Source: an uncultured Altererythrobacter sp.
Lineage (GTDB): Bacteria; Pseudomonadota; Alphaproteobacteria; Sphingomonadales; Sphingomonadaceae
Reading direction: 5' to 3'
Assembly (NCBI GenBank): GCA_947492235.1
Contig: CANLLZ010000002.1
Span: 1-64,000 of the forward strand
Length of the DNA stretch: 64,000 bases
Shown: piece by piece, positions 1 to 8,347 of the stretch
How positions within the stretch are numbered: the first letter of the stretch is position 1
Layout of the letters: every line of letters starts with the position of its first letter
Notes under the pieces: model-generated
What the model was told of the DNA's origin: nothing
What the model saw: the letters and a program-made list of their open reading frames with translations, nothing else
The model's database searches: none
Position numbers and translations under genes: made by a program

Positions 1-1
1 C

Positions 2-253
2 TCAACAGCTACCGGGGCGCTTGCTGACGCTTTGGGTGCACAAAGCACGGCCACTGGTTTCGACAGCAATGCAGCTGAACAGGACTCGACGGCCACCGGG
101 GCGCTCGCCCAAGCTCAAGGAGTGCAAAGCACGGCCACTGGCGTCGGCAGCAATGCAGCCGCGGGCGGCTCGACAGCTACCGGAGCGCTCGCTCAGGCTC
201 TGAGCGGATCAAGCACAGCCACTGGTGTCAGCAGCAATGCCGGCAACACGGGT
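2..253 (+). repeat. Three tandem 84-bp head repeats
   Basis: Units at 2-85, 86-169 and 170-253 encode near-identical 28-residue blocks (STATGALAQAQGVQSTATG type), that is two turns of the YadA beta-roll each. The array probably continues to the left of the window. The unit length keeps the reading frame, so unit gain or loss would change only head length. Confidence 0.8.
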
Positions 254-3200
254 GCGACGGCTACGGGGGTTAACTCTGCAGCCACCGGTAGTCAGAGCAC
301 TGCCACAGGTTTGAACAGCGTGGCCAGCGCCCTTGGCTCCACGTCCACCGGACGTTCTGCCCAAGCCATAGGCAATGGGAGTACGGCAACCGGTGGCTTC
401 AGCATTGCCAGCGGGTTGAATGCGACAGCCGCCGGGAATTTTGCCCAGGCCACGGGCTTTTACGCAACTGCGACAGGTTCATTCAGCAATGCTGCCGGCA
501 ATGGCGCAATCGCTTATGGCGCGCAGGCCACCACGGTGAATGCTGCCGGCCAAACCAATGGCAACATCGCAATTGGCAGTTCCGACAATCTTGTTGCTGC
601 AAGTGGTTCGACGGGCACGCCAACCACCGCCAATGGCGGCAACTCCATCGCATTGGGTACGGCCACTCAAGCCACCGGCGCGGGCGCGATTGCAATCGGT
701 GGTGATGGCGCGGACACGGGCGTCGCAGGTGCCGAAGCGACGGCTGAAAATGCACTGGCCGTTGGCGTGGATACGGTCGCGGCTGGAACCAGCAGTTCTG
801 TCTTCGGACATTTGGCCAATGTCGGTGCGGCTGGCGTAGAAGCCACAGCCGTTGGTTTCCAATCCAGCGCGACTGCTCTCAGAGCCTCCGCCTTTGGTCG
901 TAATTCGCTGGCCACCGGAGCGAACACCACCGCCGTCGGCAGCGGCGCGCAAGCGACCGGCGGCGGGGCGTCGGCATTCGGTCTGGCCGCGCGGGCGACG
1001 GCCAATCGCGCCACAACGGTCGGCCGAGCTTCCACCGCGAGCAATGCCGATACTGTGGCTGTCGGACATGCAGCAACAGCTAGCGGCAACCGCGCAACCG
1101 CCATCGGCAATGCGGCCCTCGCCGCGCAGACCAGCACCACCGCCATCGGTGACGGAGCGCAGGCAAATTTCGCCCGCAGCCTCGCCATCGGGTTCGGCAC
1201 GGTCAGCACCGGGGCGGACAACGTTTCCATCGGCAACACCAGCGCGACCTATAATCTCGCAGGCCTCGCCGCGCCGACGGCGGGTACTTTTGTGCTGACT
1301 ATTGACCAGAACGGGCGGCTGGCGACGGTGGCGAGCAGCAGCCTTTCGGGAACTGGCGGCTTTGCAGCGTCCCCCGGCTTCATCGACTCGCCTTTCGGAG
1401 CGGGCGCAGCCTGCGAGCAGAGCACAGGCCTCGAATGCGGCGCTGGCTCTTCTACCGGCGACGGCAGTGCAACCGCCATTGGCATCGGGGCCATTGCTTC
1501 GGGAGTGAACGGCGCAACGGCGGTTGGCGAGAACGCCCAGGCCACCGGCGAGGCAGCCACAGCGCTGGGTGAGAATTCCCTCGCAGCCGGTCTGGAGAGC
1601 GTGGCTATTGGCGAAGATTCCGATGCCGACGGACAGGGGGCAACGGCGCTGGGCAGCGGCGCCAATGCCAATGGCCGGGGCGCACTGGCTGTGGGCGGCG
1701 ACAATCTCGTCGGCGGCGCAATCGCGGCGGCGAATGCCAATGGTATCTGGACTACCGCAATCGGCAGCTCCGCAGTCGCGACTGCAAGCCAAAGTACGGC
1801 TGTGGGGGCATTTGCCAATGCCAGCGGAGAGGACTCGCTCGCCGTCGGCGGGGGTTTCAGTTCTGCCAACGCCGCTCAGGCAACCGGCAGGAACAGCGTG
1901 GCCATTGGCAACGCCTCCGATGCATCGGGGCCTAGTTCAACCGCTATCGGCCATTCGGCCGACGCGACCCAATTGGGTGCAGTTGCACTCGGTTCTTCTG
2001 CATTGGCAGATTTCGAAGGTAGCGTGGCGCTAGGGGCCGGAAGCGATGTCGGCGGAGTGGACGCGATTGCCCTTGGGCGATTCGCCAACGCCGGGCAAAG
2101 CGGATCGATTGCCATAGGCGGGGACGGCACAGACGCAGGTTCCGGCGGCGCGCAGGCCGGGGGACTGAACGCCGTCGCGATTGGCACAGATACCAATGCG
2201 AGCGGGGCAGATTCGACCGCACTGGGTACCGATGCACAGGCGAGCAACGGCTTTGCGACCGCCTTGGGCAGTGGAGCGATCGCGTCTGGGTCTGGCAGCA
2301 CGAGCGTCGGGACTTTCTCCAGGGCATTAGGGGAAGCAGGGGTGGCCGTTGGCCGATCTGCCGATGCCCAGTCGGACGGGTCGATCGCGCTGGGAATAAG
2401 AGCGGTAGCCAGCAACGTCAGACCATCCTCTTTAGGCGCACGGCTCTTTACAACCGATCCATCCCTTTCTGTGGGTGCTAACAGCCGTGCGCTTGGGGCA
2501 GGCTCGATTTCCCTTGGCTCTTACGCGAATGTTTCCGGGGAGAATGACGGTTTTGCTCCGATCGCAAATGCCATCGCCATCGGCAATCGCAGTGACGCTC
2601 GCGCTGCCGGTGCGATTGCCATCGGCGGTGACGGATCGGATGGAGGCAATGACGGTGCCCAGGCGACAGGTGCCGGCTCGCTGGCCTTGGGTGCTGATAC
2701 GAATGCGAGCGGAATCGAATCCTCCGCCGTTGGTTTCGCAAGTGGTGCAAGTGCTGACGGTGCATCCGCCTTCGGGCGCGGTTCATCCGCATCGGGTCAG
2801 AACTCGGCCGCAGCGGGCAACGGTGCCAGAGCAACCGGCGGCGGGGCCAGCGCTTTCGGTAACGCAGCCTTTGCTACGGCCAACCGGGCGACGGCCGTTG
2901 GTCGCGGCTCACGGGCCACTCGGGCCGATGCAACGGCTGTCGGCCAACAGGCCAATGCTGGAGGTTTTCGCTCCACAGCCGTGGGTAATGGTGCCACGGC
3001 CAATTTCACTGACGCAACAGCTATCGGTTCGGGAGCGACCAGCACCCGCTCCAATCAGGTCACTCTGGGCGGTGCCGGTTCTTCCGTCGTGGTTGCCGAC
3101 ATAGATGCCAGCACAGCGCAGCAGGTCGGGCCGGTGGATGTGGTCACCATCGACGCTACCGGCACGCTGGGCCGTCAGGCGGCGGCGAGCATGAGCGCGC

Positions 3201-3562
3201 TGAACTCTGTCGCATCGTCAGTCGATCACATCGCGGCGGTCACCGATGCGCAGTTCAATGCCCTTACGGGCCGTGTGGTCGGGCTGGAGAACGGCCTTGC
3301 CGATGTCCGTTTCCAGCTGGAGGAACTGGACGAGAGCCTGACCGGCGGCATCGCGGCGGCGATGGCCATGGGCAATGCTCCGATCATTCCGGGCAAGAGC
3401 GTGTCTGTGTGGGTCAACGCGGCCACCTATGCCGGGGAACAAGGCTTTGCCGGCAGCATCAGCGGGGCCTTGTCGGAAAGCATCTACCTGTCGGCAGGCG
3501 TCAGCGGCAGCACCGGCGGGGATGACTGGGGTGCCCGCGTAGGTGTCGGCTTCGGCTTCTGA
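2..3562 (+). CDS. Trimeric autotransporter adhesin 1 (YadA-like), 5' end outside window
   Basis: This is a surface adhesin that should form a trimer anchored in the outer membrane. The frame is open to the left edge, so the signal peptide and start are missing; about 1186 residues are visible. Almost the whole protein is YadA-head beta-roll repeats of about 14 residues (STATG / TAIG / AVG motifs). A boundary segment (TIDQNGRLATV) near residue 440 ends one head module, and a Cys pair with LECG near 470 opens a second. From about residue 1018 the conserved NQVTLGG, DVVTIDATGTLGRQ and coiled-coil DAQFNALTGRV segments lead into the YadA anchor (GIAAAMAMG ... GVGFGF), ending in Phe as outer-membrane barrels do. 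Its C-terminal subtype matches adhesin 3 rather than adhesin 2. The ligand is unknown. Confidence 0.9.
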   Translation, partial: STATGALADALGAQSTATGFDSNAAEQDSTATGALAQAQGVQSTATGVGSNAAAGGSTATGALAQALSGSSTATGVSSNAGNTGATATGVNSAATGSQSTATGLNSVASALGSTSTGRSAQAIGNGSTATGGFSIASGLNATAAGNFAQATGFYATATGSFSNAAGNGAIAYGAQATTVNAAGQTNGNIAIGSSDNLVAASGSTGTPTTANGGNSIALGTATQATGAGAIAIGGDGADTGVAGAEATAENALAVGVDTVAAGTSSSVFGHLANVGAAGVEATAVGFQSSATALRASAFGRNSLATGANTTAVGSGAQATGGGASAFGLAARATANRATTVGRASTASNADTVAVGHAATASGNRATAIGNAALAAQTSTTAIGDGAQANFARSLAIGFGTVSTGADNVSIGNTSATYNLAGLAAPTAGTFVLTIDQNGRLATVASSSLSGTGGFAASPGFIDSPFGAGAACEQSTGLECGAGSSTGDGSATAIGIGAIASGVNGATAVGENAQATGEAATALGENSLAAGLESVAIGEDSDADGQGATALGSGANANGRGALAVGGDNLVGGAIAAANANGIWTTAIGSSAVATASQSTAVGAFANASGEDSLAVGGGFSSANAAQATGRNSVAIGNASDASGPSSTAIGHSADATQLGAVALGSSALADFEGSVALGAGSDVGGVDAIALGRFANAGQSGSIAIGGDGTDAGSGGAQAGGLNAVAIGTDTNASGADSTALGTDAQASNGFATALGSGAIASGSGSTSVGTFSRALGEAGVAVGRSADAQSDGSIALGIRAVASNVRPSSLGARLFTTDPSLSVGANSRALGAGSISLGSYANVSGENDGFAPIANAIAIGNRSDARAAGAIAIGGDGSDGGNDGAQATGAGSLALGADTNASGIESSAVGFASGASADGASAFGRGSSASGQNSAAAGNGARATGGGASAFGNAAFATANRATAVGRGSRATRADATAVGQQANAGGFRSTAVGNGATANFTDATAIGSGATSTRSNQVTLGGAGSSVVVADIDASTAQQVGPVDVVTIDATGTLGRQAAASMSALNSVASSVDHIAAVTDAQFNALTGRVVGLENGLADVRFQLEELDESLTGGIAAAMAMGNAPIIPGKSVSVWVNAATYAGEQGFAGSISGALSESIYLSAGVSGSTGGDDWGARVGVGFGF
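791..1351 (+). repeat. 561-bp adhesin module, copy 1
   Basis: This 187-codon block runs from an SSVFGHLANVG-type motif to the SSSLSG boundary. It recurs without length change in adhesins 2 (5726-6286), 3 (10265-10825) and 4 (15446-16006). Copies 1 and 2 are nearly identical at the DNA level, and that similarity extends left to 623 and 5558. The pattern is consistent with recent duplication or gene conversion. Confidence 0.8.
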
Positions 3563-3576
3563 CGAAGAGATAGAGG

Positions 3577-3627
3577 ACGGGGCGCGGGCGACAGGTTGCA
3601 CGCTCCCCTCCTCGTCGCCCCGTTTTT
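3577..3627 (+). terminator. Possible Rho-independent terminator after adhesin 1
   Basis: The 8-bp arms acggggcg (3577-3584) and cgccccgt (3616-3623) are followed by a run of T (3623-3627). The loop is long (31 nt), which weakens the case, but the position just after the stop codon fits. Confidence 0.5.
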
Positions 3628-3677
3628 CCGAGCTCTCCCCTGCCAATTTCCGGTCCCTTCAGGAACGCGCACTAGTT

Positions 3678-3686
3678 TGGTATAAT
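3678..3686 (+). promoter_or_regulatory. Extended -10 promoter candidate upstream of adhesin 2
   Basis: The sequence TGGTATAAT is a perfect extended -10 box (TGnTATAAT). The hexamer 17 bp upstream (ttcagg) is a poor -35, as is common for extended -10 promoters. If used, the transcript would carry a leader of roughly 130 nt. No equally good -10 is seen at this position upstream of adhesins 3 or 4, so the shared promoter may instead be the TTGAC element at 3710. Confidence 0.4.
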
Positions 3687-3709
3687 TGTAACAAAACCCT
3701 GAATTCACT

Positions 3710-3826
3710 TTGACATAGCCGCAACACGCGGCCAATCGTCGCGCCATCTGGAGAGAGCCGTTAAGGATTTCCCCGGGTCGCAGACGTCTCTCCCTGGGAT
3801 CGGAACCCATCGGGAGGAAAATGAAT
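3710..3826 (+). promoter_or_regulatory. Conserved adhesin leader with SD-sequestering hairpin (adhesin 2)
   Basis: TTGACA lies at 3710-3715 and GGTCGCA at 3776, 66 bp apart, as also found upstream of adhesins 3 and 4. Downstream, CTCCC TGGG (3790-3798) can pair with CCCA (3806-3809) and GGGAG (3812-3816), giving a 9-bp stem with a 2-nt bulge and a 7-nt loop. The right arm is the Shine-Dalgarno GGGAGG (3812-3817). The pairing is read from the sequence; the regulatory role is inference. Confidence 0.6.
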
Positions 3827-6800
3827 ATGCGTACTCAACTGCTTATCGGTGCGGCCAGCGCCGCGATTGCACTCGCGCTCAGCGCTCAGCCTGTTTCTGC
3901 GGCTGAAGATGCCGAATGTCTGGCGCCGGGCGACACGTCTGGCGGGGCAAGCGAATTGACGCTCGAACCTTGCGATGAAGCTTCGGCTGCAGACGAGGGG
4001 CAAACAAATATTTCCGGCTCACTCCTGAGCGCTTCAGGCACACTGACAACGCCCGACGGTCCGTTTCAGCGCCCGGGTGACGCATTGGTGCCGGGTGACG
4101 TCTATGACGAACCTCAAGGAGCGTCTTCCGCATGTGTGGATGGCGGGGCTGGTAACAACGCCCTTGAATGCGGGGCCGGGTCCGCCACCAATTCAGAAAC
4201 GGATGCCACTGCGATTGGTGCGTTATCCCAAGCCACTGCGGAATTTGCCACAGCAGTAGGAAACAGTGCGGCGGCCACCGGCATAGAATCCACCGCGATC
4301 GGTCAAGGCAGCGTGGCAAGCGCGTTGGAATCAACAGCGCTTGGAAGGTCTGCTTCTGCCACTGGCATCTCGGGAACTGCCATCGGCGTCGATGCTTTCG
4401 CATCTGGATTGAACACAGCATCGCTGGGTAAGTCTGCAGGGGCGGCAGGTGATGGTGCGACAGCGATCGGAACTTTTTCTCGTGCCAACGGGCCGTCATC
4501 TATAGCGGTGGGGGCCAGCAGTCTCGCTAACAATCCAGCTGCAGTTGCGGTGGGCGCAAGCGCTAATGCCACCAATGAAGGTGCCGTAGCGCTAGGGGCA
4601 AACACCGTTGCAAGTGGTATTCTATCAGTATCTGTTGGAGATGGTGCGGATGCCACCAATAACGGTGCCGTAGCGCTAGGGGCAGACGCCGCTGCGAGTG
4701 GTGTTCTATCAGTATCCGTTGGAGCTAATGCGAATGCCTCCGGTCAAGGCGGAATTGCGGTAGGGACAAGCGCCGTTGCGAGCGCAACCCAATCATTATC
4801 TGTTGGAGATGGTGCGAATGCCAGTGCCCAAGGTACCATTGCGATCGGGAGATTGGCCGACGCGAACGGCAATTTCTCGGTATCCATCGGGCAAGCGTCT
4901 CAGGCCGACGCCGAAGCTGCAACTGCACTAGGGGTCAATTCCGTTGCGAGCGTCCGTTTGTCTACCGCCTTGGGAGTACAAGCGTCAGCACTGGCTGAAA
5001 CAGCTGTTGCGGTGGGTTTCGATTCAGCCGCATCCGGCTTCGGTGCAGTCGCCGTAGGTTCAGTTGCATCTGCGACGGGCCATAGCGGAATCTCGATCGG
5101 CAGAGACGTTGTGAACAACTTCGCCAATGGCATCGCCATCGGGACTGTCACGAGCCTCGGCGGGCTCGATTCAATTGCAGTAGGCCTCAACAGCAGCACC
5201 GGCGCGGATGGGGCAGCAGCCTTTGGCAGAAACGCCTCGGCATCGGCACTCAATACGGTGGCCATCGGCTCAGGAAGCACCGCCAGCGCGGCAGAAGCAA
5301 TTGCAATCGGAACCTCCAGTCTGGCTAACGGGGCCGACAGCGTGGCGGCCGGGCGTGCAAGCAGAGCATCCGGTACTTCGGGCATCGCCACCGGGTTGGA
5401 CAGCATCGCCGACGGGAACTTGAGCACGGCCATAGGAGCTCAGACCCGCGCCTTCGGCACTGGCGCGATTGCCTTCGGCGCGCACGCTACAACGTACAAC
5501 GCCGTGGGGACGACCGATGGCAATATCGCTATCGGCAGTCAGGCCGGCGGCATCAAAACCACCGCCAATGGCGGCAACTCCATCGCATTGGGTACGGCAA
5601 CTCAAGCCACCGGCGCGGGCGCGATTGCTATCGGTGGTGATGGCGCGGACACGGGCGTCGAAGGTGCCGAAGCGACGGCTGAGAACGCGCTGGCCGTTGG
5701 CGTGGATACGGTCGCGGCTGGCACCAGCAGCTCTGTCTTCGGGCATTTGGCCAATGTCGGTGCGGCTGGCGTAGAAGCCACAGCCGTTGGTTTCCAATCC
5801 AGCGCGACTGCTCTCAGAGCGTCCGCCTTTGGTCGTAACTCGCTGGCCACCGGCGCGAACACCACCGCCGTCGGCAGCGGCGCGCAGGCAACCGGCGGCG
5901 GGGCCTCTGCGTTCGGTCTGGCCGCGCGGGCGACGGCCAATCGCGCCACAACGGTCGGCCGAGCTTCCACCGCCAGCAATGCCGATACTGTGGCTGTTGG
6001 CCATCAGGCGACCGCCAGCGGTGTGCGCTCCACCGCCATCGGCAATGCGGCCCTCGCCGCTCAAACCAGCACCACCGCCATCGGTGACGGAGCGCAGGCA
6101 AATTTCGCCCGCAGCCTCGCCATCGGGTTTGGCGCCGCAAGCACCGGGTCGGACAATGTCAGTATCGGCAACAGCGCTGCGACCTATAATCTCGCAGGTC
6201 TTGCTGCACCGACCGCGGGCACCTTCGTGCTGACCATTGATCAGAACGGACGGCTGGCGACGGTGGCGAGTTCAAGCCTGTCTGGCAGTGGCAGCCTCGA
6301 CGCTCGCCAGTTTGCAAGCGCCCCGCAAGGCGCGGGTGCTGGCTGCGTTAGCGGACCGCAGAGCACTTCGCTCGAATGTGGCGCTAATTCGACCACTGGC
6401 ACAGCCAACGCCTCAACAGCAGTCGGCACCCAAAGCGAAGCCACTGCGGACCAGACGTCGGCTTTCGGCCGCTTCGCACGGGCCAATGGCGCCGAAGCGA
6501 CCGCCATTGGTTACAATGCAATAGCCACGGGCGCCGGGGCAACGGTGCTGGGAGAAAGCGCGTTTGCATCCGCGATTGACGGTATTGCTGTTGGCCGGGA
6601 AAGCGATGCAACGGGCACCACCAGCATTGCGATCGGGTCCTTTTCCGCTGCGAGTGCACAGGATGCGACCGCTATCGGCAACAATGCCGCTGCGGGTGGG
6701 ACCGGCGCGATTGCCGTTGGCGATGCTGCCAATGCGGCCAATGTCGGCGCGATTGCGATCGGTGATGGGGCGCAGGCGACCGGCACTTCTTCCAGCATCG

Positions 6801-8056
6801 CAATCGGGAGAAGCAGTACCTCCAATGCCGGCAATGCTATCGCAATGGGTGATCTGGCAACGGCGTCAGGCTCGAGCTCGATCGCGATTGGCTTTCAAGC
6901 GGGCGCGACAAGCTTCGATGCAATCGCCATTGGCGAAGGTGCGCAAGCGACAGAAGCCGGTGCAATCGCCATCGGAGACGGGGTGAGAGCAACTGGGGAA
7001 GAGACGCTCGCCGTCGGCGATGGGTCGGAAGCTCTCGGCAGAAGGTCGACCGCAGTAGGCGGCGCTTCATTTGCGATTGGCATTGAAAGCACCGCCGTCG
7101 GCGACGACAGCGGTGCAATTGCCGATCAGGCATCAGCATTCGGGCACAATTCCCGCGCGCTGGGTATTGGCAGTACGGCGCTGGGCGTCGATACGGATGC
7201 CACCGGGGTTGAATCGAGCGCGGTCGGTTTCGGTTCGCAGGCCACAGCCGACGGAGCCTCTGCCTTTGGCCGGGTTGCCAATGCAAGCGGGCTGAACTCC
7301 ACTGCATTGGGTAACGGTGCCAGTGCTGCGGGCGGCGGATCCGCTGCCATTGGTACCGGTGCTCTGGCTTCGGCCAACCGGTCCACGGCCATCGGACGCG
7401 GATCGCGTGCATTGAACGCCGACACCACCGCAGTCGGGCATCAGGCCAACGCCTCTGCCCCGCGCAGCACCGCCATCGGAAACGGCGCAACAGCCGCCTT
7501 CACCAATTCCACAGCAATTGGCCATCAGGCAGCGACCACTCGGTCAAACCAAGTTGTCCTGGGTGGGACCAATTCCTCGGTCGTGGTCGCCGACATCGAT
7601 GCCAGCACGGCACAGCAGGTCGGCCCCGTTGATGTGGTAACCGTGGACGCCACCGGCACGCTGGGGCGGCAGGCGGTTGCCAGCATGAGTCAGCTCAACT
7701 CGGTCACCTTGGCAGTCGATCATATCTCTGCCGTGACCGATGCGCAGTTCAATGCGCTGACTGGCCGCGTCGGGGGCCTCGAAACCGATGTTGCCAACCT
7801 CAACTTCCAGCTCGGCGATCTGGATGAAAGCACGCGCGGCGGCATTGCCTCTGCTGTGGCGATGGGCGGCATGATGGTGGTGCCTGACAAGACCGTCAGT
7901 ATCTCCCTCAACGCCGCCAACTACCGCGGCGAGCAAGGCTTCGCGGGAGGCATCACGGCACGCGTCGGCGACGGCGTCTACCTCTCGGGCGGCATTGGTG
8001 GATCGACGGCAAGGAAATCCACCACCACCCGCGTGGGCGTAGCCTTCGGCTTCTGA
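3827..8056 (+). CDS. Trimeric autotransporter adhesin 2 (YadA-like)
   Basis: This adhesin of 1409 residues opens with a Sec signal peptide (MRTQLLIGAASAAIALA ... VSA-AED). An in-frame ATG at 3821 is only 3 nt from GGGAGG, whereas 3827 gives 9 nt and matches the MRNQ starts of the paralogues, so 3827 is preferred. Two head modules follow, each opened by a Cys pair ending in LECG (near residues 105 and 845) and separated by the 561-bp module. Roughly 28-residue repeats are visible near residues 250-360. The C-terminus has the DVVTVDATGTLGRQ junction, a short coiled coil and a YadA anchor ending FGF. Signal peptide, mature N-terminus and C-terminal head subtype are closest to adhesin 4. The ligand is unknown. 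Confidence 0.93.
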   Translation: MRTQLLIGAASAAIALALSAQPVSAAEDAECLAPGDTSGGASELTLEPCDEASAADEGQTNISGSLLSASGTLTTPDGPFQRPGDALVPGDVYDEPQGASSACVDGGAGNNALECGAGSATNSETDATAIGALSQATAEFATAVGNSAAATGIESTAIGQGSVASALESTALGRSASATGISGTAIGVDAFASGLNTASLGKSAGAAGDGATAIGTFSRANGPSSIAVGASSLANNPAAVAVGASANATNEGAVALGANTVASGILSVSVGDGADATNNGAVALGADAAASGVLSVSVGANANASGQGGIAVGTSAVASATQSLSVGDGANASAQGTIAIGRLADANGNFSVSIGQASQADAEAATALGVNSVASVRLSTALGVQASALAETAVAVGFDSAASGFGAVAVGSVASATGHSGISIGRDVVNNFANGIAIGTVTSLGGLDSIAVGLNSSTGADGAAAFGRNASASALNTVAIGSGSTASAAEAIAIGTSSLANGADSVAAGRASRASGTSGIATGLDSIADGNLSTAIGAQTRAFGTGAIAFGAHATTYNAVGTTDGNIAIGSQAGGIKTTANGGNSIALGTATQATGAGAIAIGGDGADTGVEGAEATAENALAVGVDTVAAGTSSSVFGHLANVGAAGVEATAVGFQSSATALRASAFGRNSLATGANTTAVGSGAQATGGGASAFGLAARATANRATTVGRASTASNADTVAVGHQATASGVRSTAIGNAALAAQTSTTAIGDGAQANFARSLAIGFGAASTGSDNVSIGNSAATYNLAGLAAPTAGTFVLTIDQNGRLATVASSSLSGSGSLDARQFASAPQGAGAGCVSGPQSTSLECGANSTTGTANASTAVGTQSEATADQTSAFGRFARANGAEATAIGYNAIATGAGATVLGESAFASAIDGIAVGRESDATGTTSIAIGSFSAASAQDATAIGNNAAAGGTGAIAVGDAANAANVGAIAIGDGAQATGTSSSIAIGRSSTSNAGNAIAMGDLATASGSSSIAIGFQAGATSFDAIAIGEGAQATEAGAIAIGDGVRATGEETLAVGDGSEALGRRSTAVGGASFAIGIESTAVGDDSGAIADQASAFGHNSRALGIGSTALGVDTDATGVESSAVGFGSQATADGASAFGRVANASGLNSTALGNGASAAGGGSAAIGTGALASANRSTAIGRGSRALNADTTAVGHQANASAPRSTAIGNGATAAFTNSTAIGHQAATTRSNQVVLGGTNSSVVVADIDASTAQQVGPVDVVTVDATGTLGRQAVASMSQLNSVTLAVDHISAVTDAQFNALTGRVGGLETDVANLNFQLGDLDESTRGGIASAVAMGGMMVVPDKTVSISLNAANYRGEQGFAGGITARVGDGVYLSGGIGGSTARKSTTTRVGVAFGF
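4580..4915 (+). repeat. Four 84-bp periodic head repeats in adhesin 2
   Basis: The GAVALGA-type codon block starts at 4580, 4664, 4748 and 4832, exactly 84 bp apart. The first two units are nearly identical in DNA and the last two have diverged. The period equals that at 2-253, meaning two 14-residue beta-roll turns. Confidence 0.75.
5726..6286 (+). repeat. 561-bp adhesin module, copy 2
   Basis: This copy is colinear with 791-1351. Its left part, and DNA back to 5558, is nearly identical to adhesin 1. Its right part, from about 5999, instead matches adhesin 3 (10540 onward), including a shared gccatcaggcgaccgccagc run where adhesin 1 differs. The copy is therefore a mosaic. Confidence 0.8.
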
Positions 8057-8072
8057 CCTGAAACTGACAGGA

Positions 8073-8110
8073 GGCAGGGGCATGGAGCGTGCGCGTTTCA
8101 TGCCCCTGCC
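8073..8110 (+). terminator. Perfect 12-bp hairpin after adhesin 2
   Basis: The arms ggcaggggcatg (8073-8084) and catgcccctgcc (8099-8110) are perfect inverted repeats 17 nt beyond the stop codon. There is no T-tract, so this may be a 3'-end stabilising hairpin or a Rho-dependent site rather than an intrinsic terminator. Confidence 0.4.
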
Positions 8111-8232
8111 GTGTACGTACCCCTGCCCCCTCGCCTGTAGAGAACACCGGCGCACGCGAAGGCCCGCACTCTTCCGCAGACAACCCTCGCTCATCGGCAG
8201 CTGATGCGACTAATCCGTTCCAATTGTCCGCT

Positions 8233-8347
8233 TTGACAGCGCCCTGCTTTCGGGTCACTGTCGGCGGCAACCGGGGGAAGCGTTCAAGTATAAACCCGGG
8301 TCGCAAGCGCCTCTTCCGGACGTGAATTTCACCCGGAAGGAATATCA
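8233..8347 (+). promoter_or_regulatory. Conserved adhesin leader with SD-sequestering hairpin (adhesin 3)
   Basis: TTGACA at 8233 lies 66 bp before GGTCGCA at 8299. CTTCCGG (8313-8319) pairs perfectly with CCGGAAG (8333-8339), and an inner GTGA/TCAC stem (8322-8325 with 8329-8332) closes a 3-nt loop. The SD GGAAGG (8335-8340) lies in the right arm, 7 nt before the ATG. Bases differ from the adhesin 2 stem yet pairing is kept. Confidence 0.62.

Noticed and set aside
479-1792. Long minus-strand open frame opposite adhesin 1 (and similar ones at 9611-10876, 14096-15220, 16844-17914, 18378-20195, 20436-21611)
   Set aside because: These are mirror frames of GC-rich, repeat-coded adhesin DNA. They lack signal peptides, known motifs and ribosome binding sites, and their composition is set by the opposite strand.
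3821-3826. Upstream ATG of adhesin 2
   Set aside because: It is only 3 nt from the Shine-Dalgarno; the ATG at 3827 has proper spacing and matches the paralogues.
2-5000. Regularly spaced repeats that could suggest a CRISPR array
   Set aside because: The 84-bp period is in frame and codes for beta-roll turns of an adhesin; there are no constant repeats with unique spacers.
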